Assembly (NCBI RefSeq): GCF_036345995.1
Contig: NZ_CP107796.1
Coordinates: 6,076,001 to 6,140,000 of the forward strand
Direction: 5' to 3'
Source of the DNA: Streptomyces sp. NBC_00557
GTDB lineage: Bacteria; Actinomycetota; Actinomycetes; Streptomycetales; Streptomycetaceae
Length of the DNA stretch: 64,000 nucleotides
In this document: piece after piece, positions 51,188 to 62,025 of the stretch
Layout: each line of letters begins with the position of its first letter
Numbering within the stretch: the first letter of the stretch is position 1
The notes under the pieces: model-generated
Told to the model about the DNA's origin: nothing
Seen by the model: the letters and a program-made list of their open reading frames with translations, nothing else
The model's database searches: none
Translations under genes and position numbers: made by a program

Positions 51188-51706
51188 TCAGTCTGTGGAG
51201 AAGCCGCTGGTGCCGGGGCCCGAGGGGTCGGGCTGGCTCTGCTCGATCACGGTCGAGAGGTAGAGCGCCTCGCCCAGCTTGTCCACGAGTTCCAGCTGGG
51301 TGTCCAGGTAGTCGATGTGGTGCTCCTCGTCGGCCAGGATCGCCTCGAAGACGTTCGCCGAGGTGATGTCGTCCTTCTCGCGCATCAGCCGGATGCCGCG
51401 GCGCAGCCGGTCGATGGCCTCGGCCTCGATCTGCCGGTCGGCCTGGAACATCTCGGTCACCGTCTGCCCGACCCGGACATGGAAGAGCCGCTGGTAGTTC
51501 GGCAGGCCGTCGAGCAGCAGGATGCGGTCGGTGAGGATCTCCGCGTGCCGCATCTCGTCGAAGGACTCGGCCCGGGTGTACCTGGCGAGCTTCGACCATC
51601 CCTTGTGGTCCTGGAGCTTGGCGTGCAGGAAGTACTGGTTGATCGCGGTCAGCTCGGCGGTCAGCTGCTCGTTGAGCAGTTCGATGATCTCGGGGTCGCC
51701 CTGCAT
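51188..51706 (-). CDS. bfr: Bacterioferritin
   Basis: Stores iron as a 24-subunit shell. The 172-residue subunit has all ferroxidase ligands at standard positions: Glu18, Glu51, His54, Glu94, Glu127 and His130. Met52, the heme axial ligand, is also present (FDEMRHAE), so it should bind heme between subunits. The ATG at 51706 has AGGAG 9 nt upstream. The C-terminus is a short Pro/Ser/Gly tail. Palindromic DNA lies in its promoter region. Convergent with bfd. Confidence 0.96.
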   Translation of the reverse strand: MQGDPEIIELLNEQLTAELTAINQYFLHAKLQDHKGWSKLARYTRAESFDEMRHAEILTDRILLLDGLPNYQRLFHVRVGQTVTEMFQADRQIEAEAIDRLRRGIRLMREKDDITSANVFEAILADEEHHIDYLDTQLELVDKLGEALYLSTVIEQSQPDPSGPGTSGFSTD

Positions 51707-51781
51707 CGCAATGGACTCCTTCCAGATGAGCCGGACCCGGCCGATAGCGCCGCATGATGGCACCGGCGATGAAGATCGTCC

Positions 51782-51803
51782 AGTAAGTGCGCACTTAGTA
51801 AGT
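51782..51803. promoter_or_regulatory. Overlapping palindromes between bfr and the molybdopterin gene
   Basis: TAAGTGCGCACTTA (51784-51797) is a perfect palindrome, ACTTAGTAAGT (51793-51803) is another, and AGTAAGT is repeated at 51782 and 51797. It does not match the iron-box consensus. Confidence 0.6.
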
Positions 51804-51881
51804 ACGTTATGAGTTGCTGGCTCTTGTCCGGTTTCAGGCGGGTGGTCAAGGGCACTGCCCGGGGTCTGTCAGGATGGATAC

Positions 51882-52514
51882 ATGGGTCATCCGGTGGAGC
51901 GAGCGTCGGAAGCGACGGCAGGGTCCGGGCTTCCGCCGGGTCAGCGGCTCCAGCGCGGCTGGCCGGTCACGCACTACGGGCCCGTGCCGAAGTTCCGCCC
52001 CGAGCGCTGGGAGTTCCGGGTCTTCGGCGCCACCGCCGACGGTGACAAGCACGTCTGGAACCACGAGGAGTTCACGGCCCTGCCGTACACCACCGTGGTG
52101 GCCGATCTGCACTGCGTGACGAAGTTCAGCATGGTCGGAGCGGAGTGGGGCGGCATCCCGGCCGCGGTGATCCTTGACCTGGCCCCGCCGGCGCCGGACG
52201 TCACCCATGTGATGGTCTGGGCGGAGTACGGCTTCAGCTCCAACCTCCGCCTGTCGGACTTCGCCTCCGACCGCACCCTCTTCGCCACCCACAAGGACGG
52301 CGAGCTCCTCACCGCCGAGCACGGCTTCCCGGTCCGCCTGATCGTGCCGCACCTGTACGCCTGGAAGGGCCCCAAGTGGGTCCGCGGGGTGGAGTACATG
52401 ACCGCCGACCGCCGCGGCTTCTGGGAGGAACGCGGCTACCACAACATCGGCGACCCGTGGAAGGAACAGCGGTACTCGTACCAGGAGGAACCGGGGGAGG
52501 GCCCGGAGCTGTGA
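51882..52514 (+). CDS. Small sulfite-oxidase-like molybdopterin-binding protein
   Basis: The 210-residue protein corresponds to the SUOX molybdopterin domain alone: DLHCVTKFS with the Mo-coordinating Cys, the region YGFSSNLRLSDF, and the end HLYAWKGPKWVRGVEYM. There is no twin-arginine signal, heme domain or dimerisation domain, so it is cytosolic and of the MsrP/YedY-like short class without export. The electron partner is not in the window. GGATGG precedes the ATG by a few nt. The natural substrate is unknown. Confidence 0.87.
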   Translation: MGHPVERASEATAGSGLPPGQRLQRGWPVTHYGPVPKFRPERWEFRVFGATADGDKHVWNHEEFTALPYTTVVADLHCVTKFSMVGAEWGGIPAAVILDLAPPAPDVTHVMVWAEYGFSSNLRLSDFASDRTLFATHKDGELLTAEHGFPVRLIVPHLYAWKGPKWVRGVEYMTADRRGFWEERGYHNIGDPWKEQRYSYQEEPGEGPEL

Positions 52515-52532
52515 GCCGGACGGACCGGGCCG

Positions 52533-53426
52533 TCAGCCGTCCCTGAGCTTCTTCAGCCGCTCCACGTCCGCCGCGTGCCCCTCCTTGCCGCCGGGCGTCT
52601 CGATGATCAGGGGGACGCCCTGCGTCGCCCGGTGGGTCATCAGCGCCCGGAACGGGTCCTCGCCGATGCGGCCGTCGCCGATGTTCTCGTGCCGGTCCTT
52701 GTGCGCGCCTGCCACGTCCTTGGAGTCGTTGGCGTGGATCAGCTTCAGCCGGCCCTCGCCGACCGTGTCCACCAGCAGGTCGAGGGTCCGGTGCATGCCG
52801 CCCGGCTCGGTCAGGTCGTGGCCGGCGGCGAAGACGTGGCAGGTGTCCAGGCACACCCCGAGCCTGGGGTGCGCGTCCAGCGCCTCGAAGTACGGGCCGA
52901 AGTCCCAGGTGCGCGAGCACAGCGAGGCGCCCTGCCCGGCCGTCGACTCCAGCAGCAGGCAGGGGTCGTCGTCGTGGGTCAGCTCGTCCAGCAGCGGCAG
53001 CAGACGCGCCCGCACCTGCTTCAGGGCCACCTCCCTGCTCCGCCCGCCGGTCGCGCTCCCGGTGTGCACGACCACGCCGAGCGCGCCGATCTCGCGCCCG
53101 CGCCGCAGCGAGTGCCGCAGCGACTCCACCGACCGCTCCACGGTCGCCTCGGTGTGCGAGCCGAAGTTGATCAGGTACGGGGCGTGGACGTACGCCGGGA
53201 CCGACTGCTCGGCGCAGGCCGCCCGGAACGCCTCGTCCTGGCGGGGGCTGCCCGCGGGGGTGGCCCAGCCGCGCGGGTTGGCCACGAAGACCTGTACGGC
53301 CTCCGCCTTCAGCGCGCGGGCGTAGGGGAGTCCCACCGAGTGCAGACCGCCGGCGACGGGCACATGGGCGCCGACGGGGTTGCGGACGGCGGGAGCCGGG
53401 AGGGAGGGGGAGGATGGTGAGGTCAT
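52533..53426 (-). CDS. nfo: Deoxyribonuclease IV (endonuclease IV, Nfo-like)
   Basis: AP endonuclease for base-excision repair. The 297-residue TIM-barrel protein has the metal-site pieces VHAPYLINFGS, VVHTGSATGG, LLLESTAGQG (Glu), CLDTCHVFAAGHDL and LIHANDSKD, ending in PLIIETPGGK, as in Nfo enzymes. The ATG at 53426 is preferred because homologous sequence (VGAHVPVAGGL) begins about 15 residues after it; an upstream start at 53483 would add 19 residues with no match I know. It is convergent with the molybdopterin gene. Confidence 0.93.
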   Translation of the reverse strand: MTSPSSPSLPAPAVRNPVGAHVPVAGGLHSVGLPYARALKAEAVQVFVANPRGWATPAGSPRQDEAFRAACAEQSVPAYVHAPYLINFGSHTEATVERSVESLRHSLRRGREIGALGVVVHTGSATGGRSREVALKQVRARLLPLLDELTHDDDPCLLLESTAGQGASLCSRTWDFGPYFEALDAHPRLGVCLDTCHVFAAGHDLTEPGGMHRTLDLLVDTVGEGRLKLIHANDSKDVAGAHKDRHENIGDGRIGEDPFRALMTHRATQGVPLIIETPGGKEGHAADVERLKKLRDG

Positions 53427-53952
53427 GACCCACCCAGCATGCCAGGACGTGTGGGGACGGCCCCGATCAGGGTACGACTGCACCAGCGCCCCCGTGCGGG
53501 TTCGGAGTGAAGCTCAGCGGGGAGACCGGAGCGGTCCTGGCCAAGGCGACCGGTGAGGCATACCCGGTCGTCCGGGCCGTGTGGGAGAACTAGCGGGGCC
53601 CGGCGCGGCCGCGCCCGGGTGTCCGGATCCCCGCAGCCGGGGGAGGACGCCTACCATGCCCGAGTGGCGCGGACGCCGCGGTGCGGGCCGTATGCCGGAT
53701 GTCCCGGAGACGGAAGGGGCACAGGCACGGGGGCGCCCGTGGGCCCGAGGATGCTCACCTGCCAGACGTCGGTTGCGGTCAGCTCCGCGACCGGTTCCAC
53801 CCCCAAGAGACCTCTCCCCCCGTCTGCCCCGCCACCGGACACGCGTCTGCGGAGCCGCCATAGCAGCGGCCTGGCAGGGGGGAAGCAGGGGGCAACGGGC
53901 CGTCGGTGGCGGGCAGTTGGCCCTGCCGCCGAGCGGTCCGCGGGCGCCCTGG
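53427..53952. other. 526-nt gene-poor interval
   Basis: Between nfo and the PASTA kinase I see no convincing gene. A 28-codon frame on the plus strand (53507-53593, ending VVRAVWEN) has no ribosome site. Minus-strand frames such as 53651-53842 look like GC-bias artefacts. Confidence 0.55.
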
Positions 53953-55869
53953 TCAGCGGATGGTGATCGTGATGGTGGAGCCCTTGGGGGCCTTGTCGCC
54001 GCCCCGCACCGACTGCTTCTTCACGGTGTCGCCGAACAGGCCGAGCAGCCCGCGGTCCTCCTCCACCTTGAAGCCGGCGCCCTCCAGCGCCTTGTGGGCG
54101 TCGTCGACGCTGTCGCCGGTCACGTCCGGCACCTCGACCATCACCGGGCCCTTGGACAGCGTCAGCGTCACCGTGTCGCCCTGGGCGGCCTGGCTGCCGT
54201 CGCCCGGGCTCTGCCGGGCCACCTTGCCCTGGTCGTACTGCGAGTTGACCTGCCCGGGCGCGATCCGCACCTTCAGCCCGGCGTCCGTCAGCTGCTGCCG
54301 GGCGTCGGCCAGGTCGTCGCCGGTGACGTCCGGCACGTCGACCGGGCTGCCCTTGCTGACGGTCAGCGCGATCGCCGAGCCGGCGTGCCGCCTGGTCCCG
54401 GCCTGCGGGGTCGTGGCGATCACCGAGCCCCGGGGCACGTCCTCGCTGAACTCCCGGGTGACCATGCCCGGCGCCAGGCCGTCAGCCTTCAGCCGCGCCC
54501 GCGCCTCGGCCAGCGTGCGCCCCTCGACGTCCGGTACGTTCACCGTCTCCGGGCCCAGCGAGATCCTCAGCGTCACCGCGTCGTGGTCACGGATGCGGGC
54601 GCCGGGCGCCGGGTCGGTGCCGATGACCGTGCCCCGGGCCACGGTGTCGTTGTACTCCCGCTTGACCTGCCCGACCTCGAGGCCGGACGACTCCAGCCGG
54701 GCGCGGGCCTGCGCCTCGGTCTTGGCCAGCAGCGGCGGGACCTTCGTGAACTGGCCCGAGTTGATGTACCAGACCCCGGCGCCGACGCCGAGCACCACCA
54801 GCAGGGCGGCGACGACCGTCAGCACCAGCCGCCCGGACCTGCGCGGCGGCACCGGGGGCGCCTGCAGCAGGCTGGTGCGCTGCACGCCGTCCCCGGACGG
54901 CTCCTCGTCGCCGACCGGCAGGGGCCTGGGCACCGTCAGCGAGCGCGGTATCACGCTCGTACGGTCGCCCGCGTTGTCGTGCTCCGCGGTCACCGCCTGC
55001 GGCGGCATCGCGTCCAGCTGCTCGTCGCTCAGGCCCCGGCGCGCCTCGCGCACCAGGGCGAGCAGTGCCACGGCGTCCTGCGGCCGGATCTCCGGGTTGC
55101 GCGCGGTCGCCGACGCGACCAGCTCGTCCAGGCCGTACGGCAGCCCCGGCACCAGCGCCGACGGCGGCGGCACGTCCTCGTGGAGGTGCTTGTAGAGCAC
55201 CTGCGCGGGTGAGTCCCCCGCGTGCGGCTTGGCGCCGGTCAGCATCTCGTACAGCACGACACCGCACGCGTACACGTCGACGCGGGCGTCGGCGCCGCCC
55301 TGCTCGATCTGCTCGGGGGCGAGATACGACACGGTGCCGAGGACGGCGCCGGTCGTGCCGGTCTGCGTGTCCACGGACCGCACGAGTCCGAAGTCGGCGA
55401 CCTTGACCCGGCCGTCGTCGCCGATCAGCACGTTCTCCGGCTTCATGTCCCGGTGCACGAACCCGGCCCGGTGCGCCGCCCCGAGCGCGGCGAGGACGGA
55501 CTCGAGGATGTCGAGCGCCGCGCGCGGCTGCAGCGCCCCCCGCTCGCGCAGCACGTCCCGCAGGGTGCAGCCGGCGACGTACTCCATCGCCAGGTACACG
55601 TACGACCCGTCGGTGCCCTGGTCGAAGACCTGCACCACGTTCGGGTGGGCCAGCCGGGCCACCGACTTCGCCTCCCGGATGAACCGCTCCACGAACGATC
55701 CGTCCGCGGCGAGCGCCGGATGCATCACCTTCAGCGCGAGCACACGGTCCAGACGGGTGTCCAGGGCCCGGTAGACCGTGGCCATCCCGCCGACCGCGAT
55801 CCGCGCGTCGACGCGATAACGGCCGTCGAGCACCTGCCCGACGAGGGGGTCCTGAAGGGTCGTATCCAC
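53953..55869 (-). CDS. PASTA-domain Ser/Thr protein kinase (PknL/PkaF-like)
   Basis: The 638-residue membrane kinase has a cytoplasmic kinase domain (about 15-280) with Lys47 (LALKVM), HRD Asp141 (HRDMKPEN) and DFG Asp159, all intact. It has one membrane helix (347-369) and four extracellular PASTA repeats (about 375-638), which bind muropeptides or lipid II. It is likely to sense cell-wall state. In mycobacteria PknL lies next to Rv2175c, a substrate; here the Rv2175c-like gene is at 59788. The GTG at 55869 is the first in-frame start. Confidence 0.94.
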   Translation of the reverse strand: MDTTLQDPLVGQVLDGRYRVDARIAVGGMATVYRALDTRLDRVLALKVMHPALAADGSFVERFIREAKSVARLAHPNVVQVFDQGTDGSYVYLAMEYVAGCTLRDVLRERGALQPRAALDILESVLAALGAAHRAGFVHRDMKPENVLIGDDGRVKVADFGLVRSVDTQTGTTGAVLGTVSYLAPEQIEQGGADARVDVYACGVVLYEMLTGAKPHAGDSPAQVLYKHLHEDVPPPSALVPGLPYGLDELVASATARNPEIRPQDAVALLALVREARRGLSDEQLDAMPPQAVTAEHDNAGDRTSVIPRSLTVPRPLPVGDEEPSGDGVQRTSLLQAPPVPPRRSGRLVLTVVAALLVVLGVGAGVWYINSGQFTKVPPLLAKTEAQARARLESSGLEVGQVKREYNDTVARGTVIGTDPAPGARIRDHDAVTLRISLGPETVNVPDVEGRTLAEARARLKADGLAPGMVTREFSEDVPRGSVIATTPQAGTRRHAGSAIALTVSKGSPVDVPDVTGDDLADARQQLTDAGLKVRIAPGQVNSQYDQGKVARQSPGDGSQAAQGDTVTLTLSKGPVMVEVPDVTGDSVDDAHKALEGAGFKVEEDRGLLGLFGDTVKKQSVRGGDKAPKGSTITITIR

Positions 55870-55959
55870 GAGAGGGGAGTCTACGAGGAGCGACCGACAG
55901 CGCCGTACGGTGCGCCGACGCCGGTGACGGAATGCAGCACAGCTGTGACGGCCCCGGGA

Positions 55960-56757
<798 letters not shown>

Positions 56758-56964
56758 TCAGCCTCCCTGGACCGCGGTGAGGACTTCGACCCGGTCGCCG
56801 TCGGCGAGCGCCGTGGCGGCCCACCGCGCGCGCGGGACGACGGTCTCGTTGACGGCGGCGGCCACCCCGGACACCGACGGGGTCAGCGACCGTACGACGG
56901 CCTCGAGAGCGGTGCCCGGAGCGATCTCCCGGCGGTCTCCGTTGACAGAGATCGAGATGCTCAT
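56758..56964 (-). CDS. thiS: Sulfur carrier protein ThiS
   Basis: The 68-residue ubiquitin-like protein ends in Gly-Gly (AVQGG), where the thiocarboxylate is made. It overlaps the thiO stop by 4 nt and is followed 4 nt later by thiG. It matches the usual size exactly. Confidence 0.96.
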   Translation of the reverse strand: MSISISVNGDRREIAPGTALEAVVRSLTPSVSGVAAAVNETVVPRARWAATALADGDRVEVLTAVQGG

Positions 56965-58124
56965 GCGGGCTGCTCCACGAGGGCGGGGGCGCCGAAGCGC
57001 CGCGGCGTGAACGGGCGGGCTTCCTCCGGCAGTTCGCCGTCGGCCAGCAGCCGTGCCATCACATCCCCGGTGACCGGCGTCAGCAGCACCCCGTTGCGGT
57101 AGTGCCCGGTGGCCAGCAGCAGCCCGTCCAGCCCGGACGGGCCGAGCAGCGGCGCGTTGTCGGGGGAACCGGGGCGCAGCCCGGCCCGGGTCTCGGTGAG
57201 CGGCAGCTCGGTGATGCCCGGCACCAGCTCGTGGGCGTCGCGCAGCAGCTCGTAGACCCCGCCCGCGGTGACGGCCGTGTCCCAGCCCAGCTCCTCGCTG
57301 GTCGCGCCGACGACCAGCTCGCCGTTCTCCCGGGGCACCAGGTACACCTGGCTGCCGCGGACCACGGCGCGGACGGTACGGCTGAGGAAGGGCGCGTACC
57401 GGCGCGGCACGGTGAGCCGCAGCACCTGCCCCTTCACCGGGCGCACCGGAGGCAGCAGCGCCTCGGGCACCCCCGCGAGCCGTCCGCTCATGCTCCCGGC
57501 GGCGAGCACCACCTGCCCGGCGCGCAGCACGGTGCCGTCGGCGGTGGTCACCCCGGCCGCCCGGCCGCCCGTGACGTCGAGCCGCTCGGCCCACGCGCGG
57601 TGGAAGGCGACGCCCGTCCGCTCGCAGGCGGTCACCAGGGCCGCCGCGAGGCGCCGCGGGTCGATCTGGTGGTCGCCGTCGACCCGCAGCCCGCCGCGCA
57701 CCCCGGGCGCCAGCATCGGCTCCAGGCGCCGGCACTCCCGCCCGGACAGCCACTGCGAGTCCAGGCCCGAGCGCTGCTGCAACGCGTGCAGCTCCCGCAG
57801 GTGGGCGCGGTCGTCGGCGTCCAGCGCGACCGCGAGGGTGCCGCAGCGGCGGTAGCCGAGGTCGTGGCCGGTCAGCTCGGTCAGCTCGGCCGCGAAGCGC
57901 GGGTAGCGGCGGGCCGACTCCAGGTTCAGGGCGAGCAGCGTCTCCTCGCCGTAGTGCAGTTCCGTGACGGCGGCCAGCATTCCGGCCGCGACCCGGGCGG
58001 CCCCGCCGCCGGGCTCGGGGTCCACCACGGCCGTGGCCAGCCCGCGCTGCGCCGCGCGCCAGGCCGTGACCAGGCCGATGATCCCGCCCCCGATGACGAG
58101 GACGTCGGACGTACGTGACGACAT
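56961..58124 (-). CDS. thiO: Glycine oxidase ThiO
   Basis: FAD enzyme that oxidises glycine to dehydroglycine for thiazole synthesis. The 387-residue DAO-family protein has the N-terminal dinucleotide motif VIGGGIIGLVTAW and the C-terminal ATGHYRNGVLLTP typical of ThiO. It is the first gene after the TPP riboswitch. The ATG at 58124 is the first good start; GGGAGGGG lies upstream within the switch's 3' side, so the aptamer can control ribosome access. Confidence 0.95.
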   Translation of the reverse strand: MSSRTSDVLVIGGGIIGLVTAWRAAQRGLATAVVDPEPGGGAARVAAGMLAAVTELHYGEETLLALNLESARRYPRFAAELTELTGHDLGYRRCGTLAVALDADDRAHLRELHALQQRSGLDSQWLSGRECRRLEPMLAPGVRGGLRVDGDHQIDPRRLAAALVTACERTGVAFHRAWAERLDVTGGRAAGVTTADGTVLRAGQVVLAAGSMSGRLAGVPEALLPPVRPVKGQVLRLTVPRRYAPFLSRTVRAVVRGSQVYLVPRENGELVVGATSEELGWDTAVTAGGVYELLRDAHELVPGITELPLTETRAGLRPGSPDNAPLLGPSGLDGLLLATGHYRNGVLLTPVTGDVMARLLADGELPEEARPFTPRRFGAPALVEQPA

Positions 58125-58137
58125 GGGCGTCCAGCCC

Positions 58138-58230
58138 CTCCCTTCGCCGGCATGACCCGGATCAGGTTCGTACGGTCGGAGGCCGCCAGCCTCCCTCTCA
58201 GCCCGGTGCGTCCGGGCTCCCGCGAGTGCG
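58138..58230 (-). ncRNA. TPP (THI-box) riboswitch
   Basis: Read on the minus strand, it has the conserved pieces GGGCTGAGAGGGAGGC, then ACCTGATCCGGGTCATGCCGG and CGAAGGGAGG. It lies just before thiO. It senses thiamine pyrophosphate and probably sequesters the GGGAGGGG ribosome site. Confidence 0.95.
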
Positions 58231-58416
58231 TGTACGGGGGCCACCCTAGCCCGCCGCCCGCACCGCCCGTAAGAGCGCCCCCGGCCGTCCACGGCCGTCC
58301 GGTCGGCACCCGGGAGGGTGAGCCGCCGGGCGATCGGGCACTGCTGCGGGCGGTGTGGAGCAGGTCACCGGGCATGGCCGCTGACTGACGCTCCGTCACG
58401 TGTCTATGGTGATCGG

Positions 58417-59649
58417 GTGGGCGAACAGACAGCACAAGAGGGCACGTCACAGGGGCGGCACGTGGTCGTCGCCGGCGCGGGCATGGCCGGCGTGCAGACC
58501 GCGGTCGCGCTGCGGGAGCAGGGCTTCACGGGCGCCGTCACCGTGATCGGCGCCGAACCGCACCAGCCGTACGACCGGCCGCCGCTGTCGAAGGCCGTGC
58601 TGCTCGGCAAGGCCGAGGACTCCGCCTTCGACGTGGACTTCGACTCCCTCGAGGTCGAGCTGCGGCTCGGCTGCGAAGTGCTGGGCCTGCGCCCCGCCGA
58701 GCGGGAGCTGGACACCGAGCAGGGCCCGGTGCCGTACGACGTCCTCGTCCTCGCCACCGGCGCCGAGCCGGTCACCCTGCCGGGCACCGAGGGCGTGCCC
58801 GGCGTGCATCTGCTGCGCACCCTGGACGACGCCGAACGGCTGCGGCCGGTACTGGCCCGGCAGCACGAGATCGTGGTGGTCGGGGCCGGCTGGATCGGCG
58901 CCGAGTTCGCCACGGCCGCCCGTCAGGCCGGGTGCGCGGTGACCGTCGTGGAGGCCGCCGACCGGCCGCTCGCCGGCGCCCTGCCTGCCGAGGTCGCCGC
59001 CCCCATGGCCGCCTGGTACGCCGACGCGGGCGCCGAACTGCGCACGCACGCGCGCGTGGAGCGCGTCGAGCCCGGCGCGGTGCTCCTGGCCGACGGCACC
59101 CGGCTGCCCGCGGGCGCCGTCGTCGTCGGCATCGGCGCCCGCCCCGCCACGGCCTGGCTGGCCGGCTCCGGGGTCGAACTGGGCCCGCACGGGGACGTCC
59201 TCGCCGACGCCCGGCTGCGCACGTCCGTGCCCGACGTGTACGCCGTCGGCGACTGCGCCTCCTTCCCCTCCGCCCGCTACGGCGAACGGCTGCTCGTCCA
59301 CCACTGGGACAACGCCCTGCAGGGCCCGCGCACGGTCGCCGCGAACATCCTCGGCGAGACCCCGGCGGTCTACGACCCGGTGCCGTACTTCTGGTCCGAG
59401 CAGTTCGGCCGCTTCGTGCAGTACGCCGGCCACCACCCGGCCGCCGACCGGCTGATCTGGCGCGGCGACCCGGCGGGCCCGGCCTGGTCGGTGTGCTGGC
59501 TGTGCGAGGACCGCCTGGTGGCGCTGCTGGCCGTGGGCCGACCGCGTGATCTCGCCCAGGGACGGAGACTGATCGAGGCGGGCACCCGGATGGACGCGGC
59601 GGCCCTGGCCGATCCCGGAAAGCCCCTGAAGGACGCGAAGGCCGGGTGA
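58417..59649 (+). CDS. FAD-dependent pyridine nucleotide-disulfide oxidoreductase (ferredoxin/rubredoxin reductase-like)
   Basis: The 410-residue flavoprotein has FAD and NAD(P) Rossmann motifs (VAGAGMAGVQTA near residue 18; VVGAGWIGAEFA near residue 150), PPLSK after the first, and the FAD closing motif YAVGDCASFP. It has the C-terminal reductase domain with YFWSEQFG typical of ferredoxin reductases of the BphA4/putidaredoxin-reductase group. A TATGGT box 7 nt before the GTG suggests a leaderless mRNA. The electron acceptor is not in the window. Confidence 0.9.
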   Translation: MGEQTAQEGTSQGRHVVVAGAGMAGVQTAVALREQGFTGAVTVIGAEPHQPYDRPPLSKAVLLGKAEDSAFDVDFDSLEVELRLGCEVLGLRPAERELDTEQGPVPYDVLVLATGAEPVTLPGTEGVPGVHLLRTLDDAERLRPVLARQHEIVVVGAGWIGAEFATAARQAGCAVTVVEAADRPLAGALPAEVAAPMAAWYADAGAELRTHARVERVEPGAVLLADGTRLPAGAVVVGIGARPATAWLAGSGVELGPHGDVLADARLRTSVPDVYAVGDCASFPSARYGERLLVHHWDNALQGPRTVAANILGETPAVYDPVPYFWSEQFGRFVQYAGHHPAADRLIWRGDPAGPAWSVCWLCEDRLVALLAVGRPRDLAQGRRLIEAGTRMDAAALADPGKPLKDAKAG

Positions 59650-59787
59650 CTGCCGCCCCGGAAGGGGCGCGGGCTCGTTCCGGCGTGCCGCCGCGCGGGA
59701 GCGACCGGTCACCGCCACGCCCCGCCCGGCGACACAGCCCGGCACGACGCATCGCGACCGGACCGGCCGAGCGCCTACCCTGGTGCC

Positions 59788-60153
59788 GTGACCGAGATTG
59801 ACGCAAAGATCGATGCTCTCGTCCCCGCCTGGCTCACCCTCCCCGACATCGCCGAAAGGCTCGGCGTGGAGGTGACGCGCGTGCGGCAGCTGGTCAAGGA
59901 GGGCCAGCTCATCGCCGTCCGCCGAGGTGAGAACCGGGCGCTGCACGTCCCCGCCGCCTTCATCGACGGGGACAAGGTCGTCAAGGGCCTGTCCGGCACC
60001 CTGACGCTCCTGCGGGACGACGGCTTCACGGTCGAAGAGATGATCGAGTGGCTCTTCACCCCCGACGACACCCTGCCCGGCACCCCCGCGCAGGCCCTGC
60101 GCGAGAATCGCGGCACGGAGGTGAAGCGCCGCGCCCAGGCGCTCGCCGTCTGA
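59788..60153 (+). CDS. Rv2175c-like winged-helix DNA-binding protein
   Basis: The 121-residue protein has an N-terminal excisionase/MerR-like helix-turn-helix (about 15-50: LTLPDIAERLGVEVTRVRQLVKEGQL, then VRRGENRALHVPAAF) and a helical C-terminal domain. It resembles mycobacterial Rv2175c, a DNA-binding substrate of PknL (recalled). A Thr-rich N-terminus in Rv2175c carries the phosphosite; here only Thr2 precedes the wHTH. A TACCCT box 7 nt before the GTG suggests leaderless translation. Confidence 0.88.
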   Translation: MTEIDAKIDALVPAWLTLPDIAERLGVEVTRVRQLVKEGQLIAVRRGENRALHVPAAFIDGDKVVKGLSGTLTLLRDDGFTVEEMIEWLFTPDDTLPGTPAQALRENRGTEVKRRAQALAV

Positions 60154-60246
60154 GCCGACCCGCACCACAAGGGGTGGCGTGCGGGCCGCCGCACCCGTAC
60201 GCCACCCGTGCCAGCAGCCAGGGACACCGATCAGGGGGACCCACGT

Positions 60247-60894
60247 ATGTCCGACACCGCGCGTGCCGCGCTCGCCGACGCCCGTCTGTACCTGTGCACG
60301 GACGCGCGCACCCGCCAGGGCGACCTCCCCGAGTTCCTGGACGCGGTCCTGGCCGGCGGCGTCGACATCGTGCAGCTGCGCGACAAGGGCATGGAGGCCG
60401 CCGAGGAGCTGGCGCACCTGGAGGTCTTCGCGGACGCCTGCGCCCGGCACGGCAAGCTGCTCGCGGTGAACGACCGCGCGGACGTCGCCCACGCGGCCCG
60501 CGCCGACGTCCTGCACCTCGGCCAGGGCGACCTGCCGGTCCCGGCCGCGCGCGCCATCCTCGGCGACGAGGTGCTGATCGGCCGCTCCACGCACGCCGAG
60601 TCCGAGGCGGCGGCGGCCGCCGCGCAGGAGGGCGTGGACTACTTCTGCACCGGCCCCTGCTGGCCCACCCCCACCAAGCCCGGCCGGCCCGCGCCCGGCC
60701 TCGGCCTGGTCCGGTACACGGCCGGCCTGGCCACCGACCGCCCCTGGTTCGCGATCGGCGGGATCGACCTCACCAACCTGGACGAGGTGCTGGACGCGGG
60801 CGCCCGCCGGGTGGTCGTGGTCCGCGCGATCACCGAGGCCGACGACCCGGGAGCGGCAGCGGCGGACTTCGCGAAGCGGCTCCGGCAGTTCTAG
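60247..60894 (+). CDS. thiE: Thiamine-phosphate synthase ThiE
   Basis: Couples the pyrimidine and thiazole moieties to make thiamine phosphate. The 215-residue TIM-barrel has VQLRDK, NDRADVA and the pyrophosphate loop [11 protein letters not shown], a variant of the usual GPIFPTxTK, and ends AIGGI...NLDEV. The ATG at 60247 has GGGGGA 9 nt upstream. It is apart from thiOSG and has no riboswitch, so it may be expressed constitutively. Confidence 0.95.
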   Translation: MSDTARAALADARLYLCTDARTRQGDLPEFLDAVLAGGVDIVQLRDKGMEAAEELAHLEVFADACARHGKLLAVNDRADVAHAARADVLHLGQGDLPVPAARAILGDEVLIGRSTHAESEAAAAAAQEGVDYFCTGPCWPTPTKPGRPAPGLGLVRYTAGLATDRPWFAIGGIDLTNLDEVLDAGARRVVVVRAITEADDPGAAAADFAKRLRQF

Positions 60895-61036
60895 AGGCGG
60901 CTCCGGCGGTTCCGGAAGCGGCTCCGGCGGGTCCCGCGGCGCCGTTGTCCGGGGTTTTGTCCAAGGAGTGGACAGCAACCCGGCAATTCGGGCAAATTAC
61001 CGTCCTCCGGTTGGGGGACCGCCCACCCCTGGCTAA

Positions 61037-61969
<933 letters not shown>

Positions 61970-62025
61970 ACCGGCCGCACCGCGATACGACACACTGCGT
62001 AGCGGTCACTGGGAGAGGGGCGTAC

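Noticed and set aside
53507..53593. 28-codon frame ending VVRAVWEN
   Set aside because: No ribosome site and no recognisable family. It could be a remnant, but support is too weak to annotate.
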